NCBI GenBank assembly: GCA_035601835.1
Contig: DATNNM010000011.1
Span: forward strand, 434,001-498,000
From: Candidatus Tumulicola sp.
Lineage (GTDB): Bacteria; Vulcanimicrobiota; Vulcanimicrobiia; Eremiobacterales; Eremiobacteraceae
Length of the DNA: 64,000 nucleotides
Direction of reading: 5' to 3'
In this document: positions 1-8,032 of the stretch, in pieces
Position numbering within the stretch: position 1 is the stretch's first letter
Layout: each line of letters starts with the position of its first letter
The notes under the pieces: generated by a model
The model's database searches: none
The model's input: only the letters and a program-made list of their open reading frames with translations
Told to the model about the DNA's origin: nothing
Position numbers and translations under genes: made by a program

Positions 1-1
1 C

Positions 2-988
2 AGGGGCGCCGACGTCAGCGCGGACGACATCCTCATCGTCAGCGGGGCGCAGCAGGCCTTGAGCCTGGCGGCCGAGACGCTGCTCGAATATGGCGACACC
101 GCAGCCGCGGAGGCGCCGACCTACTTCTCTGCCCTCGAATTGTTCGATCAGCGGCGCGTGGCTTGGAGCAATTTGACCTCGGACGCCGACGGTCTCTTGC
201 CGGAGTCATTCGCCGACGTCGCATGGCGGCACGCGCCCAAAGCGGCCTATCTCAACACCGCGGCGCAGAACCCGACCGGCGCCTATCTCTCGCGGGCACG
301 TCATCGGAAGATCATCGACGTTGCGCGCCGCGCGAAGATCACGATCGTCGAAGACCAGACGTGCTGGCCGCTGACGTACGACGGCGAGGCGCCCCCGCCG
401 CTGCTCGCTTCGGACCCGGACGGCCGCGTCATCCTCATCGAGAGCATGTCGAAGCTGCTGCTGCCGAGCCTGCGCATCGGATACATCGCGGCGAAAGGAC
501 CCGCGTTGCAGGCCCTCTACGCAGCGAAGCTGCGCGCGGATTCGTTCACCACGACCGTGAGCCAGCGCGCATTGCTGCGATTCTTGGAGTCGAAGGCCGC
601 GAGCCGGCATATGCGCGCGACGCGCTTCCTCTATCACAAGCGCCGCGACGCTTTGATGAGCGCGCTGCGCAAAGTGTTGCCCGACGGGGCGCGCGCTGCC
701 GTGCCGCGCGGCGGCGTCAACGTCTGGGTCGAGTTGCCGACTGAATGGTCGGCCATGGAACTGTTCGGCTACGCCGCCCAGGAAGGCGTGCTGTTCCTGC
801 CCGGCGCGCCCTTCTATCCGACTGCGCCGGCCACGAACACGTTGCGCATGTCGTATGGCAAGCTGTCCGAAGAAATGGCACCGGAAGCGATGGCTCGCTT
901 CGGGCGCGCGATCCGCGCGTACGCGCAAGCACGCAAGCGCCACCGCGCCGCGCCGCACGCCGAAGCTCCCGTCACCGCGGCAGTTTAG
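2..988 (+). CDS. PLP-dependent aminotransferase, MocR/class I-II type (5' partial)
   Basis: The reading frame is open from the first bases of the window, so the N-terminus lies outside; a TTG at 59 is internal. The visible part is a fold-type I aminotransferase domain: an SGAQQAL segment at the start, an NPTG motif, VEDQ before the cofactor site, and SMSK whose Lys should bind PLP, followed by PSLRIGY. This arrangement is typical of aminotransferase-like domains of MocR regulators (GntR helix-turn-helix plus aminotransferase) and of 2-aminoadipate-type aminotransferases. Whether a DNA-binding domain is present cannot be seen. It lies 84 bp upstream of a P5C dehydrogenase gene on the same strand. 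Substrate unknown. Confidence 0.85.
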   Translation, partial: RGADVSADDILIVSGAQQALSLAAETLLEYGDTAAAEAPTYFSALELFDQRRVAWSNLTSDADGLLPESFADVAWRHAPKAAYLNTAAQNPTGAYLSRARHRKIIDVARRAKITIVEDQTCWPLTYDGEAPPPLLASDPDGRVILIESMSKLLLPSLRIGYIAAKGPALQALYAAKLRADSFTTTVSQRALLRFLESKAASRHMRATRFLYHKRRDALMSALRKVLPDGARAAVPRGGVNVWVELPTEWSAMELFGYAAQEGVLFLPGAPFYPTAPATNTLRMSYGKLSEEMAPEAMARFGRAIRAYAQARKRHRAAPHAEAPVTAAV

Positions 989-1017
989 GGCCGCAGGGGC
1001 CGCATCTACGCCGTTCT

Positions 1018-1043
1018 AATGTAGCGTTCCGAGCGAAGCTCGG
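1018..1043 (+). repeat. Palindromic intergenic repeat, ATGTAGYG family
   Basis: The unit begins with ATGTAGCG and continues into an inverted repeat CCGAGC-GAA-GCTCGG at 1029-1043. The same 5' tag followed by a palindrome occurs between other genes of the window (6033, 6075, 15716, 62701, and a stub at 23008). It sits just before the ribosome binding site of the P5C dehydrogenase gene. It could be a REP-like element or a transcript processing/termination signal. Confidence 0.6.
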
Positions 1044-1072
1044 ATCGATCAAGCATCAAGGAGCCCCCGACC

Positions 1073-2641
1073 ATGGCGACAGTTCTCGAGCGCGTCCCCG
1101 AATTCAAGAACGAGACCTACATCAATCCGGCCGAGCCGGATGTGCGGTCGAAAATGGAAGCCGCCCTCGCCGCAGTGCGAGGGAAATTCGGCACGGAATA
1201 CGACCTCATCATCGGCGGCGCGCGCCAGAAATCGCCGACGCAATTCGAGTCGCGCAATCCGGCAAAGCCCAGCGAGGTGATCGGGAAGGTTCAATCTGCC
1301 ACGCTCGAGCAGGCGCGCGAGGCGGTCAACGCGGCGGGTCGCGCGTTTGCGACCTGGTCGCGCGTGCCGGCCGAAGAGCGAGCGGAGCTGTTGTTCAAAG
1401 CAGCGGCGGAAGTGCGTCGCCGTCGCTATGAATTCGACGCGTGGCTGATCACCGAAGTCGGCAAGTCGTGGATCGAGGCGGACGCCGACGTCGCCGAAGG
1501 CATCGACTTCCTCGAATACTACGCGCGCGAAATGCTGCGCTATGCCGGCGTCCATCCCGTGACGCCGATGGCGGGCGAGCGCAACGGCATGCATTACATC
1601 CCGCTCGGCGTGGGAGTCGTCATTCCGCCATGGAATTTCGCCTTCGCGATCTTGGTCGGCATGACCGCGGCCGCGATCGTGACCGGCAACACCGTCGTGT
1701 TGAAACCCTCGAGCGACTCGCCCGTGATCGCTGCGAAGTTCGTCGAACTGCTTGACGATACCGGTCTGCCCAAAGGCGTGCTCAACTTCATCACGGGTTC
1801 GGGCGGCAAGATCGGCGATGAGCTCGTCAAGCATCCGCACGTCCGCTTCATCGCCTTCACCGGCAGCAAGGAAGTCGGTCTCCACATCAACCAGCTCGCG
1901 GCCACGCCGCAGCCTGATCAGATCTGGATCAAGCGCGTCGTCGCGGAGATGGGCGGCAAAGATTCGATCGTCGTCTCCGCCGACGCCGACGTCGCCGCTG
2001 CCGTGGAAGGCGTCGCGGTATCCGCGTTCGGGTTCCAAGGCCAAAAGTGTTCGGCGTGCTCGCGCGCGATCGTCGAAGAACCGATCTACGATGACTTCGT
2101 CAAACGGCTCGTGGAGCGCGCCGACACGATCACCGTCGGCGATCCCGCCGATCCGAAGAACTATATGGGCCCGGTCATCAACGAGGCCTCGATGAAGAAG
2201 ATCCTTTCGTATATCGAGCAGGGCAAAGCCGAGGGCAAGCTCGTGTATGGCGGCGAGCGCGCGCCCGGCGAGGGCTATTTCATCGAGCCGACGATTTTCG
2301 CCGACATACCCCCGAAGGGCAAACTCGCGCAGGAAGAGATCTTCGGTCCGGTGCTGGCCGTCATCAAGGCGAAAGATTACGACGACGCGCTCAGCATAGC
2401 GAACAACACCGAGTATGGACTCACCGGCGCCGTGTACTCCAAGAATCCGGCCAAACTCGAGCGCGCGCGAGCCGAATTCCACGTCGGCAATCTCTACCTC
2501 AATCGCAAGTGCACCGGCGCGATGGTCGGCGCGCACCCGTTCGGTGGCTTCAATATGTCCGGCACCGACTCGAAGGCCGGTGGGCCCGACTACCTGCTGC
2601 TGTTCATGCAAGCCAAATCGGTGGCTGAGAAAATTGTCTAG
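1073..2641 (+). CDS. rocA: L-glutamate gamma-semialdehyde dehydrogenase (1-pyrroline-5-carboxylate dehydrogenase)
   Basis: Oxidises glutamate semialdehyde/P5C to glutamate with NAD+, the second step of proline (and part of arginine) catabolism in the cytoplasm. The 522-residue protein has the typical length of monofunctional RocA/PruA-type enzymes. It shows FTGSKEVG of the cofactor fold, the general base Glu292 in AEMGGKDS and the catalytic Cys326 in GQKCSACSR. The start ATG is preceded by AAGGAG at about 10 nt. No proline dehydrogenase gene is adjacent, so proline oxidation would depend on a gene elsewhere. The assignment over other aldehyde dehydrogenases rests on the characteristic N-terminus (YINPAEPDVR) and the EEPIYDDF region. 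Confidence 0.93.
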   Translation: MATVLERVPEFKNETYINPAEPDVRSKMEAALAAVRGKFGTEYDLIIGGARQKSPTQFESRNPAKPSEVIGKVQSATLEQAREAVNAAGRAFATWSRVPAEERAELLFKAAAEVRRRRYEFDAWLITEVGKSWIEADADVAEGIDFLEYYAREMLRYAGVHPVTPMAGERNGMHYIPLGVGVVIPPWNFAFAILVGMTAAAIVTGNTVVLKPSSDSPVIAAKFVELLDDTGLPKGVLNFITGSGGKIGDELVKHPHVRFIAFTGSKEVGLHINQLAATPQPDQIWIKRVVAEMGGKDSIVVSADADVAAAVEGVAVSAFGFQGQKCSACSRAIVEEPIYDDFVKRLVERADTITVGDPADPKNYMGPVINEASMKKILSYIEQGKAEGKLVYGGERAPGEGYFIEPTIFADIPPKGKLAQEEIFGPVLAVIKAKDYDDALSIANNTEYGLTGAVYSKNPAKLERARAEFHVGNLYLNRKCTGAMVGAHPFGGFNMSGTDSKAGGPDYLLLFMQAKSVAEKIV

Positions 2642-2657
2642 GCCGCGCGCGGCGACG

Positions 2658-3185
2658 ATGCTGCCCGCGCGTGGCGTATCCATCGGCGCGCGCCTTGTGT
2701 GGACGCTGGGGCTGATCGGCGTCGTGCTCATTCTGTATGGCGTAGCGGCGATGCTGGGCGCGGCGCCGCTGCCGCGCTCGGCGCGGTCGCTTGCGCAAGC
2801 GCATGGGGTCGGGCATGGCTACACGATAACGTCCGGCTACTACGTGATCCCTCCCGGCTTCGTGTCGATCGGCAGCGCGCTACCGCCCTACACGCTGGCG
2901 GAACGCGTCGACGCGGGGAGTCCGTCGGTTCGCGTGTCACCCAAACTCGAAGACGTGCGATCCGGAAAGGTGACCGCATTGGTCGACCTCGCCACGGGTG
3001 ATGGGTCCAAGTGGTCGCCGTACTACGTGCGCACGCTCGGGTCGGCAGGTGCGGTGACGAGCGCCATCGGCGTCGGCATGCTCCTCGTCGTCGCGTTCTT
3101 GTTTTGGATCGCGGGTTTTGTCGCGACGGCCGTCGCAGGCGGCCGACGCCCTCGCGCGCAGGGAGTGCCACGAGCAACGCTCTGA
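2658..3185 (+). CDS. Small membrane protein of unknown function
   Basis: A 175-residue protein with two hydrophobic segments: one at about residues 10-33 (LVWTLGLIGVVLILYGVAAM) and one near the C-terminus (about 138-162, VGMLLVVAFLFWIAGFVATA). Between them is a polar, probably extracytoplasmic stretch of about 100 residues rich in Gly, Ser and Tyr with no recognised motif. The ATG at 2658 is chosen because it is 16 bp after the preceding stop; no clear Shine-Dalgarno sequence is visible. The stop overlaps the likely start of the flavoprotein gene, suggesting co-transcription. Function not recognised. Confidence 0.6.
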   Translation: MLPARGVSIGARLVWTLGLIGVVLILYGVAAMLGAAPLPRSARSLAQAHGVGHGYTITSGYYVIPPGFVSIGSALPPYTLAERVDAGSPSVRVSPKLEDVRSGKVTALVDLATGDGSKWSPYYVRTLGSAGAVTSAIGVGMLLVVAFLFWIAGFVATAVAGGRRPRAQGVPRATL

Positions 3186-4342
3186 GGGCGCCACATTTCG
3201 ACGCGGCGATCGTCGGCGCGGGTCCAGCGGGTTCGAGCCTGGCGCTGCGTCTTGCGCGAGCCGGCCGTTCCGTGGCCCTCATCGAGCGCAGCCGATTCCC
3301 GCGCACCAAAGTCTGCGGCGACTACCTGAGTCCCAGCGCGTTGGCGGCGTTTGACGAAGCGGGCGTGCTGGATCGCGTCGAGCAGCGAGCGCATCGTCTG
3401 CGGACGATCAGCCTCACCGGTTTCGGGCTTGGTCCCGTGCGCTTGAAACTGCCCGGGCGGGGCGCGCTGGCGCTCGCGCGTTCGGTCTTGGACGCGCTCA
3501 TGCTCGACATCGCGCTGGCTGCCGGCGCGCGCTTGCACATAGGCGCGTATCTCTCATCCGTGGAGCACGAACGTCGCGTCGACGTCGCATTTCGCGACGC
3601 CGAAGGCGTCGAACGCTCGCTCACCGCAAGCGTTCTGATCGGCGCAGATGGCGCGTGGTCGTCAGTCGCCCAGCACAGCGGCCTGCGCACCACCCAGCGG
3701 ACCGGCGGGCGCTGGGCGGTAGGAGGGCATCTTCGCGAGCAGCCGGACGGCGACGGAGACGACGTCGCGATGTATCTCACTGCCGAAGGCTACTACGCGC
3801 GCAATCCGCTCGGCGGCGGCCTGGTGAACGCGATGTATGTCATGCCCACAGCGGTTGCGCCCGAGCGAGCCGACGTCGCCGTCGCCGCGATAACGAATGG
3901 GCGCTATGCATTCGACCAAGGGCGTCTGGAGCGCAAAGTCGCGATCGGGCCGCTTCGCTATCAACCCAAGCGGGTGGCCAGCGGTCGTATCCTGCTCGTC
4001 GGCGATGCTGCCGGGTTGCTCGACCCGTTCACCGGTCAGGGAGTACCGATGGCGGTGAGCAGTTCGCGTCTAGCCGAGCAGGCCGTGACGTATATGTTGG
4101 AAGGCCGCGACCCGGCGCGTGCCGCCCGCACCTATGCCGCTGCCCACGACGCCCTCGTACGCCCGCGTCGCTTCGCCGCTCGTGTCATCGACGCGCTTTT
4201 GCGAACCCGGCCGCTGCGCGCAAGGCTTTTCCGACGCGTTGCGCGCGACGTCGGAGCAGCGGAGTCGCTGCTCGCCGCGGTGGCCGGCGCCGACGCGAAC
4301 GCGAAGATCTCGCCCAAACTCGTGTTGGGTCTCTTGACTTAA
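3182..4342 (+). CDS. FAD-dependent oxidoreductase, geranylgeranyl reductase family
   Basis: The homologous part starts with a Rossmann FAD motif (VGAGPAGSS) only a few residues after position 3182, followed by the FPRTKVCGD segment and, later, GRILLVGDAAGLLDPFTGQG, the second FAD motif. These are typical of the geranylgeranyl reductase/monooxygenase-like flavoproteins that reduce prenyl chains or hydroxylate polyketide and aromatic substrates. No ATG, GTG or TTG lies between a TTG at 3104 and the Rossmann motif, so the start is either that TTG (82-bp overlap with the upstream gene) or a CTG at 3182 overlapping the upstream TGA as CTGA; the latter gives the natural length. It is followed 3 bp later by an SRPBCC gene and then a ketosynthase gene, implying a common pathway. 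Confidence 0.82.
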   Translation: MRAPHFDAAIVGAGPAGSSLALRLARAGRSVALIERSRFPRTKVCGDYLSPSALAAFDEAGVLDRVEQRAHRLRTISLTGFGLGPVRLKLPGRGALALARSVLDALMLDIALAAGARLHIGAYLSSVEHERRVDVAFRDAEGVERSLTASVLIGADGAWSSVAQHSGLRTTQRTGGRWAVGGHLREQPDGDGDDVAMYLTAEGYYARNPLGGGLVNAMYVMPTAVAPERADVAVAAITNGRYAFDQGRLERKVAIGPLRYQPKRVASGRILLVGDAAGLLDPFTGQGVPMAVSSSRLAEQAVTYMLEGRDPARAARTYAAAHDALVRPRRFAARVIDALLRTRPLRARLFRRVARDVGAAESLLAAVAGADANAKISPKLVLGLLT

Positions 4343-4345
4343 AGC

Positions 4346-4789
4346 ATGCACGCTGAACGATCGATCGATATCGCCGCCACGCCGCAAGCGATCTATGCTT
4401 TAGCGCAGGACATCGGTCGTTGGCCGCAGCTCCTGCCGCACTATCGCTACGTCACGGTGTTGAGCGAGCGGGACCACGAAAGGACCGCTATCATGGCCGC
4501 ACGGCGCGGCTGGATACCCGTGCGCTGGACCGCGCTCGAGCGTCTCGACCCCGTGACACCGCGTATAGCATTCAGACATCTTTCAGGCTGGACTGTTGGA
4601 ATGGAGGTGGCATGGACATTTGAACCAATAGACGGCGGCACGCGCGTCACCATCGTTCACGATCTCGATTTCAAACAGATTCCCCTGATCGGCGCCTGGG
4701 TAAGTAGATACATCATCGGGGATTTCTTCATCCAAAGCATTGCCGGGCGTACGCTTGCGCGCATGAAAGAACTAGCGGAACAATCGTGA
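4346..4789 (+). CDS. SRPBCC-family protein (polyketide cyclase / COQ10-like START domain)
   Basis: A 147-residue single-domain protein. It opens with a strand-helix pattern typical of SRPBCC proteins (SIDIAATPQAIYALAQDIGRWP split by the helix), contains the Trp-Pro turn and a central hydrophobic cavity region, and ends in a long helix (AGRTLARMKELAEQ). Members bind hydrophobic ligands; some act as aromatases/cyclases of type II polyketides, others as lipid or quinone chaperones. It lies between a geranylgeranyl-reductase-type flavoprotein and a ketosynthase, overlapping the latter by GTGA, so a role in binding or cyclising a lipid or polyketide intermediate is inferred. The specific ligand is unknown. 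Confidence 0.8.
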   Translation: MHAERSIDIAATPQAIYALAQDIGRWPQLLPHYRYVTVLSERDHERTAIMAARRGWIPVRWTALERLDPVTPRIAFRHLSGWTVGMEVAWTFEPIDGGTRVTIVHDLDFKQIPLIGAWVSRYIIGDFFIQSIAGRTLARMKELAEQS

Positions 4790-6021
4790 CACACAGGGTT
4801 TTTATAACGGGTATCGGCGCGATCACGCCCATCGGCATCGGCCGCACCAACCTCTGGCAGGGCGCGCTCGCGGGTCGCCAGGGCGTCCGCGCGCTCGACC
4901 GCTTCGACGCCTCGATTTTCCGATCGCGAGTGGCCGGCCAAGTCGAGGATTTCGACCCCGCGGCATTTTTGGATCGCCGCCAATTGCAGCGCTCGGAACG
5001 TTTCGCGCAGTTCTCCATCGCAACCGCGCGGATGGCGTTAGAGGACGCCGGCTTTACGCCGTCGGGCGATGACGAGGATTTTGGCATCTGGGTCGGGAGC
5101 GCGCTCGGCGGCGCGGCATACGGCGAAGCGAACCTGCGCAGTTTCCTGGAGCGCGGCATCAAGGGCGTGCACCCCATGCTCGCGTTGTCCGTCTTCCCGG
5201 CTGCGGCGTGCTGCAACATCGCGATCCATTTCGGGATCCATGGACCGACGGTGTCCAATTCGAATTCATGCGCTGCCGGCGCGGTGGCGATCGGCGAAGC
5301 GTTTCGCGCCGTGCGCGACGGTTATACACGGCGCGCGTTGGCAGGCGGAGTCGAAATCCCGCTCACGCCGCTGATCTTCAGCGCATTCGACGTCATCAAG
5401 TCGATGTCGCAGCGCAATGACGACCCAGCGACCGCAAGCCGGCCGTTCGATGCCGGGCGCGATGGCTTCGTCATGGCGGAAGCCGCCTGCTTGCTGATGC
5501 TGGAGCGCGAGGAAGACGTGGTCGCCCGCAATGCCACCCCGTATGCGGAGCTGTGCGGCTACGCGCTCACCAACGACGGCGAGCACATGGCGGCGCCGCG
5601 CCAGGATGGACGCGAAGCAAAGCGCGCGATGAGCAAAGCGTTAGCGGACGCCGGCGTGAGGCCCGAGCAAGTCGATCACATCAATGCGCACGGCTCGTCG
5701 ACGCCGCTGAACGACGCCACCGAGAGCCGCGCGATTCGCAGCGTCTTCGGCGCGTCCGCCGACAAGCTCATCGTGTCCGGCATCAAGGGGATGATGGGTC
5801 ACGCGCTTGGCGCGACCGGATCGGTCGAAGCGGCGTTGTGCGCGCTCGGTCTCAAAGATGCAGTCGTTGTGCCGACCACAAATCTCGAAACGCCGGCCGA
5901 AGGCTGCGACCTGCGCTACTCGCCATCCGTGCCGACGCCGCTGAAGCAGCAGTACGTGCTCTCGAACAGCTTCGGCTTCGGCGGGCTTAACGCCGCGCTC
6001 GTCTTCAAAAACGCCGCCTAA
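4786..6021 (+). CDS. Beta-ketoacyl-[acyl-carrier-protein] synthase, FabF-like
   Basis: A 411-residue thiolase-fold condensing enzyme of KAS II length. The active triad is complete: Cys162 in NSNSCAAGA, His in NAHGSSTPLND and His in GHALGATGS; the C-terminal NSFGFGGLN is also present. It would extend an acyl chain with a malonyl unit on an acyl carrier protein. The GTG start overlaps the preceding stop (GTGA). No acyl carrier protein, ketoreductase or chain-length factor lies nearby, and the Asn-Ser before the Cys is less usual than the Thr-Ala of housekeeping FabF. With the coupled flavoprotein and SRPBCC gene it is more likely part of a specialised lipid/polyketide pathway than the main fatty acid enzyme. 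Confidence 0.85.
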   Translation: MTHRVFITGIGAITPIGIGRTNLWQGALAGRQGVRALDRFDASIFRSRVAGQVEDFDPAAFLDRRQLQRSERFAQFSIATARMALEDAGFTPSGDDEDFGIWVGSALGGAAYGEANLRSFLERGIKGVHPMLALSVFPAAACCNIAIHFGIHGPTVSNSNSCAAGAVAIGEAFRAVRDGYTRRALAGGVEIPLTPLIFSAFDVIKSMSQRNDDPATASRPFDAGRDGFVMAEAACLLMLEREEDVVARNATPYAELCGYALTNDGEHMAAPRQDGREAKRAMSKALADAGVRPEQVDHINAHGSSTPLNDATESRAIRSVFGASADKLIVSGIKGMMGHALGATGSVEAALCALGLKDAVVVPTTNLETPAEGCDLRYSPSVPTPLKQQYVLSNSFGFGGLNAALVFKNAA

Positions 6022-6032
6022 CCTCCAAGCGA

Positions 6033-6059
6033 ATGTAGTGCCGGGGCTTTAGCCCCGGT
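6033..6059 (+). repeat. Palindromic intergenic repeat, copy 1 of tandem pair
   Basis: ATGTAGTG followed by the perfect palindrome CCGGGGCTTTAGCCCCGG (8-bp arms, TT centre). A second identical unit starts 42 bp further on. It lies right after the ketosynthase stop. Confidence 0.8.
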
Positions 6060-6074
6060 CGATCGTTCCAGTTT

Positions 6075-6101
6075 ATGTAGTGCCGGGGCTTTAGCCCCGG
6101 T
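6075..6101 (+). repeat. Palindromic intergenic repeat, copy 2 of tandem pair
   Basis: Identical to the unit at 6033-6059. The palindrome is followed by TTTTTCG, so on the plus strand it could also work as an intrinsic terminator for the upstream three-gene unit. Related units occur near 1018, 15716, 23008 and 62701. Confidence 0.8.
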
Positions 6102-6181
6102 TTTTCGTTCCACATGCGAAAGGCGCGAATCCGCCCGCGCCGAAACCGCCGTCTTCCCATCACACCACCCGGAGGCTCGAC

Positions 6182-7450
6182 ATGGCTCAGACGGATGTAC
6201 GGCCAGACGTCAGCGCGCGGCTGACCGCTTGGTACCGGCGAAACCGCGAAATAACCGCGCAACTCTTCGCTATCCCGGTACCCGAAGACTATCTCGCGCG
6301 TCCGATTCCGCTGCGCCACCCGATCGAGTTCTACGAGGGCCATCTGCCGGCGTTCAGCTACATCACGCTGAATCGCGGAGCGCTTGGCCAGCCGCCGATC
6401 GACGAGCATTTCGAAAAATTCTTCCAGCGCGGCATCGATCCCGATGACCTGAAGACCGCACAGGCGCAAAGCGTGACGGAATGGCCGACCCGCGAAGAAG
6501 TGCGTCGTCTCGCCTCCCTCTGGGATGCAGCGGTGATCTCGGCGCTCGATGACATCACCCGGCAAGGACACAAAGCGCCTGCGCTCTCGCGTCAAGGCGC
6601 TTACACGATTCTCGAGCACGAACCGATGCATCACGAGACGTTCCTCTACATGCTCCACCGCTTGCCGGTAGCCGAAAAGCGGCGCCCGGCCGGCGCGCAA
6701 AAGCCGCGCGACGGTGAAGTTCCCGCGGGCAAACGGATCGCGATACCGGCGGGGAAAGCAACGCTCGGAGCCCGATCGAGCGATGTCGTGTTCGGCTGGG
6801 ATAACGAATTTGAGGAAACGCGTGTCGACGTGCCGGCTTTTGAGATCGACGCGCACAGCGTGACCAACGCGGATTGGCTGAAGTTCGTGGATGCCGGCGG
6901 CGAGCCCGCGCCGTTCTGGGTGCGCCGCGGCGACGAATGGCATCAGTCGGCGATGTTCGACGAGATCCCGCTGCCGTTGGCGTGGCCGGCGTACGTGACG
7001 CAGGAGCAGGCGACCGCTTATGCTCGCTGGCAGGGCCGCCGCTTGCCGAGCGAAGGCGAATATCATCGCGCGGCGTACGGCACGGCGGGCGGCGAAGAGC
7101 GGCCGCAGCCGTGGGGCGACGCCGCTCCCGACAGCACGCGAGGCAACTTTGGACTGGAGCGCTACGATCCCGTGCCCGCTGGCTCGTACCCGGCAGGCGC
7201 CAGCGCGTGGGGCGTCCACGATCTGGTCGGCAACGGCTGGGAATGGACGTCGACCGTCTTCGGGCCGCTACCGGGCTTCGCGCCGATGAAGACCTATCCG
7301 CCGTATTCGTCGGATTTCTTCGACGGACAGCACTACGTGATGAAGGGCGCCTCGGCGGTGACCGCGCGCGAGCTCATCCGGCGCAGTCTCCGCAACTGGT
7401 TCCGGCCGAATTATCCGTACGTGTATGCGAAATTCCGCACCGTAAACTGA
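6182..7450 (+). CDS. EgtB-like non-heme iron sulfoxide/selenoxide synthase-type protein (DinB_2 + FGE-sulfatase)
   Basis: A 422-residue two-domain protein. The N-terminal helical DinB-like domain carries the probable iron triad His54 (YEGHL), His146 and His150 (EHEPMH), the His-x3-His pattern of EgtB. The C-terminal part is a formylglycine-generating-enzyme-like fold with GRRLPSEGEYHRAA, GNGWEWT and the terminal FRPNYPYVYAKFR. Family members join cysteine or related thiols to the imidazole of a trimethylhistidine (ergothioneine) or act in selenoneine and ovothiol pathways. No EgtD methyltransferase or SenB-like gene is adjacent, so the substrate is open. A strong GGAGG precedes the ATG. The gene stands alone after the repeat pair and converges with the sigma-factor operon. 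Confidence 0.8.
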   Translation: MAQTDVRPDVSARLTAWYRRNREITAQLFAIPVPEDYLARPIPLRHPIEFYEGHLPAFSYITLNRGALGQPPIDEHFEKFFQRGIDPDDLKTAQAQSVTEWPTREEVRRLASLWDAAVISALDDITRQGHKAPALSRQGAYTILEHEPMHHETFLYMLHRLPVAEKRRPAGAQKPRDGEVPAGKRIAIPAGKATLGARSSDVVFGWDNEFEETRVDVPAFEIDAHSVTNADWLKFVDAGGEPAPFWVRRGDEWHQSAMFDEIPLPLAWPAYVTQEQATAYARWQGRRLPSEGEYHRAAYGTAGGEERPQPWGDAAPDSTRGNFGLERYDPVPAGSYPAGASAWGVHDLVGNGWEWTSTVFGPLPGFAPMKTYPPYSSDFFDGQHYVMKGASAVTARELIRRSLRNWFRPNYPYVYAKFRTVN

Positions 7451-7483
7451 CCAGCGCGACCGAAATAGCGCGAATGAATTGCT

Positions 7484-8032
7484 TCATGCTTTAGAGTAGG
7501 GATAAATCCAACATCGTAGCGGGTCGATGAGGACATTTCCATATCCGTTAAGCTCGACCCACGGAGCGTATCCAGGGTCGCTACCGTGGCCATTCCAGCT
7601 AGGATTAGCGATTGGCCTCTTGATGAAGATAAGCAAGCTTTTTTCGTCCCGCATCCATCGCACCGACGACCGCTCAGACGACGGCACCTTGGCGGCCCAT
7701 TTCTCAACCTCGTGTCGCTCGGCCAGCGTCAGATGCTGGCTCTTGTACGCAGTCGTTGTCGCCGGGAAGATCTTATCGTAGATCCAGCAGTGAGCCGCGA
7801 TGGTAAAGGTTGGGGCTGGTCTGGCGTACGATAACGAGCGTTCTTTCATGGGTAGCGTTTGGCGAGCGCGGGCGACCTGTTGCGAGGCCGTCGCGGAAAT
7901 TTCTGGCGGCGCAAGCGACAACTGGCTTAATCCCCAACCTATCCCCACGCCCACAACAATCGCGATCGCTATTCCAGCGATCACTACCGGGCGACTAACC
8001 GCTGCGTTCAGTATATCGCGACCCGCCCCCAT
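7484..8032 (-). CDS. Membrane-anchored protein of unknown function in the sigma/anti-sigma operon
   Basis: A 182-residue protein with one N-terminal membrane segment (about residues 15-37, VVIAGIAIAIVVGVGIGWGL) and a presumably extracytoplasmic domain with two Cys (CWIYDK and CWIYPY) that could form a disulfide. I do not recognise the family. Its ATG overlaps the stop of the anti-sigma gene as TAATG, which implies translational coupling and a role in, or control by, the same stress response. It ends 33 bp from the convergent EgtB-like gene. Confidence 0.65.
   Translation of the reverse strand: MGAGRDILNAAVSRPVVIAGIAIAIVVGVGIGWGLSQLSLAPPEISATASQQVARARQTLPMKERSLSYARPAPTFTIAAHCWIYDKIFPATTTAYKSQHLTLAERHEVEKWAAKVPSSERSSVRWMRDEKSLLIFIKRPIANPSWNGHGSDPGYAPWVELNGYGNVLIDPLRCWIYPYSKA

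Noticed and set aside
1049-2731. A 560-residue minus-strand frame opposite P5C dehydrogenase.
   Set aside because: Same reason: the plus strand has catalytic Cys and Glu motifs and a ribosome binding site.
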